This document shows positions 6,924 to 6,977 of a DNA stretch of 6,977 nucleotides, one piece after another. The notes beneath the pieces are model-generated. The model was not told where the DNA came from. It did no database searches and saw only the letters and a list, made by a program, of their open reading frames with translations. The stretch comes from an uncultured Gammaproteobacteria bacterium. GTDB taxonomy: Bacteria; Pseudomonadota; Gammaproteobacteria; GCA-001735895. A program made the translations under genes and the position numbers. Location of the stretch: contig CALZHS010000153.1 of NCBI GenBank assembly GCA_945787265.1, forward strand, positions 1-6,977, written 5' to 3'. Each line of letters opens with the position of its first letter. Within the stretch, counting starts at the first letter, position 1.

Positions 6924-6977
6924 TTAATCACCGATATAGGCGATCGCCTCGATTTCAACCAGCATCGACGCTTCCGC
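6924..6977 (-). CDS. RidA (YjgF/YER057c/UK114) family protein, C-terminal fragment
   Basis: Only the last 17 codons and the stop (TAA, complement of 6924-6926) are inside the window; the gene continues to the right. The peptide ends AEASMLVEIEAIAYIGD. The pattern of a small/hydrophobic stretch followed by LVEIEAIA is the final strand of RidA-type proteins. Canonical RidA hydrolyses reactive enamine/imine intermediates such as 2-aminoacrylate, but other Rid subfamilies do other work. The Arg that decides imine deaminase activity lies upstream of the visible part, so the activity cannot be judged. The gene converges on aat with a 36-base gap (6888-6923), in which I see no clear terminator hairpin. 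In Pseudomonas, ate follows aat; that is not seen here. Confidence 0.72.
   Translation of the reverse strand, partial: AEASMLVEIEAIAYIGD

Noticed and set aside
1..6977. Mobile element, CRISPR array, defence or toxin-antitoxin system
   Set aside because: No repeats with spacers, transposase or integrase motifs, attachment sites or tRNA are seen, and nearly every base is accounted for by housekeeping genes.

Overview
This window reads as a chromosomal housekeeping segment of a gammaproteobacterium. The evidence is the block rarA-lolA-ftsK on the minus strand, divergent from trxB on the plus strand with aat further downstream. From memory, this is the arrangement in Pseudomonas and relatives (rarA, lolA, ftsK, trxB, aat). 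The coding sequence is moderately GC-rich. I cannot place the organism more finely than Gammaproteobacteria. I see no phage, transposon, CRISPR array, tRNA or rRNA.

Layout. Positions 2-1156 (minus) hold most of rarA, cut by the left edge. Positions 1181-1807 (minus) are lolA and 1810-4137 (minus) are ftsK. The three genes are tightly packed (gaps of 2 and 24 bases) and probably form one transcript running right to left. A divergent control region of 164 bases (4138-4301) separates them from the rightward set. That set is trxB (4302-5261), a FemAB-like/GNAT-fold gene of the PF04339 (formerly DUF482) family that overlaps the trxB end (5242-6198), and aat (6243-6887). A 44-base spacer with 41 A/T bases lies between the last two. 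The C-terminal 17 codons of a probable RidA-family gene enter from the right edge on the minus strand, convergent with aat.

How the genes work together. FtsK couples division to chromosome segregation, RarA acts at stalled forks, and LolA carries lipoproteins across the periplasm. The three share an operon more than a pathway. TrxB keeps thioredoxin reduced. Aat adds Leu or Phe to protein N-termini using aminoacyl-tRNA. The FemAB-like protein belongs to a fold group that also includes aminoacyl-tRNA-dependent transferases.

Most of the window is ordinary. The part worth a second look is the FemAB-like gene. It appears to lack two internal blocks that I recall as conserved in its family. The best ribosome-binding site and ATG at its 5' end point into the wrong reading frame. 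It is followed by an unusually AT-rich spacer before an aat gene with no visible Shine-Dalgarno sequence. I found no convincing undescribed multi-gene system.
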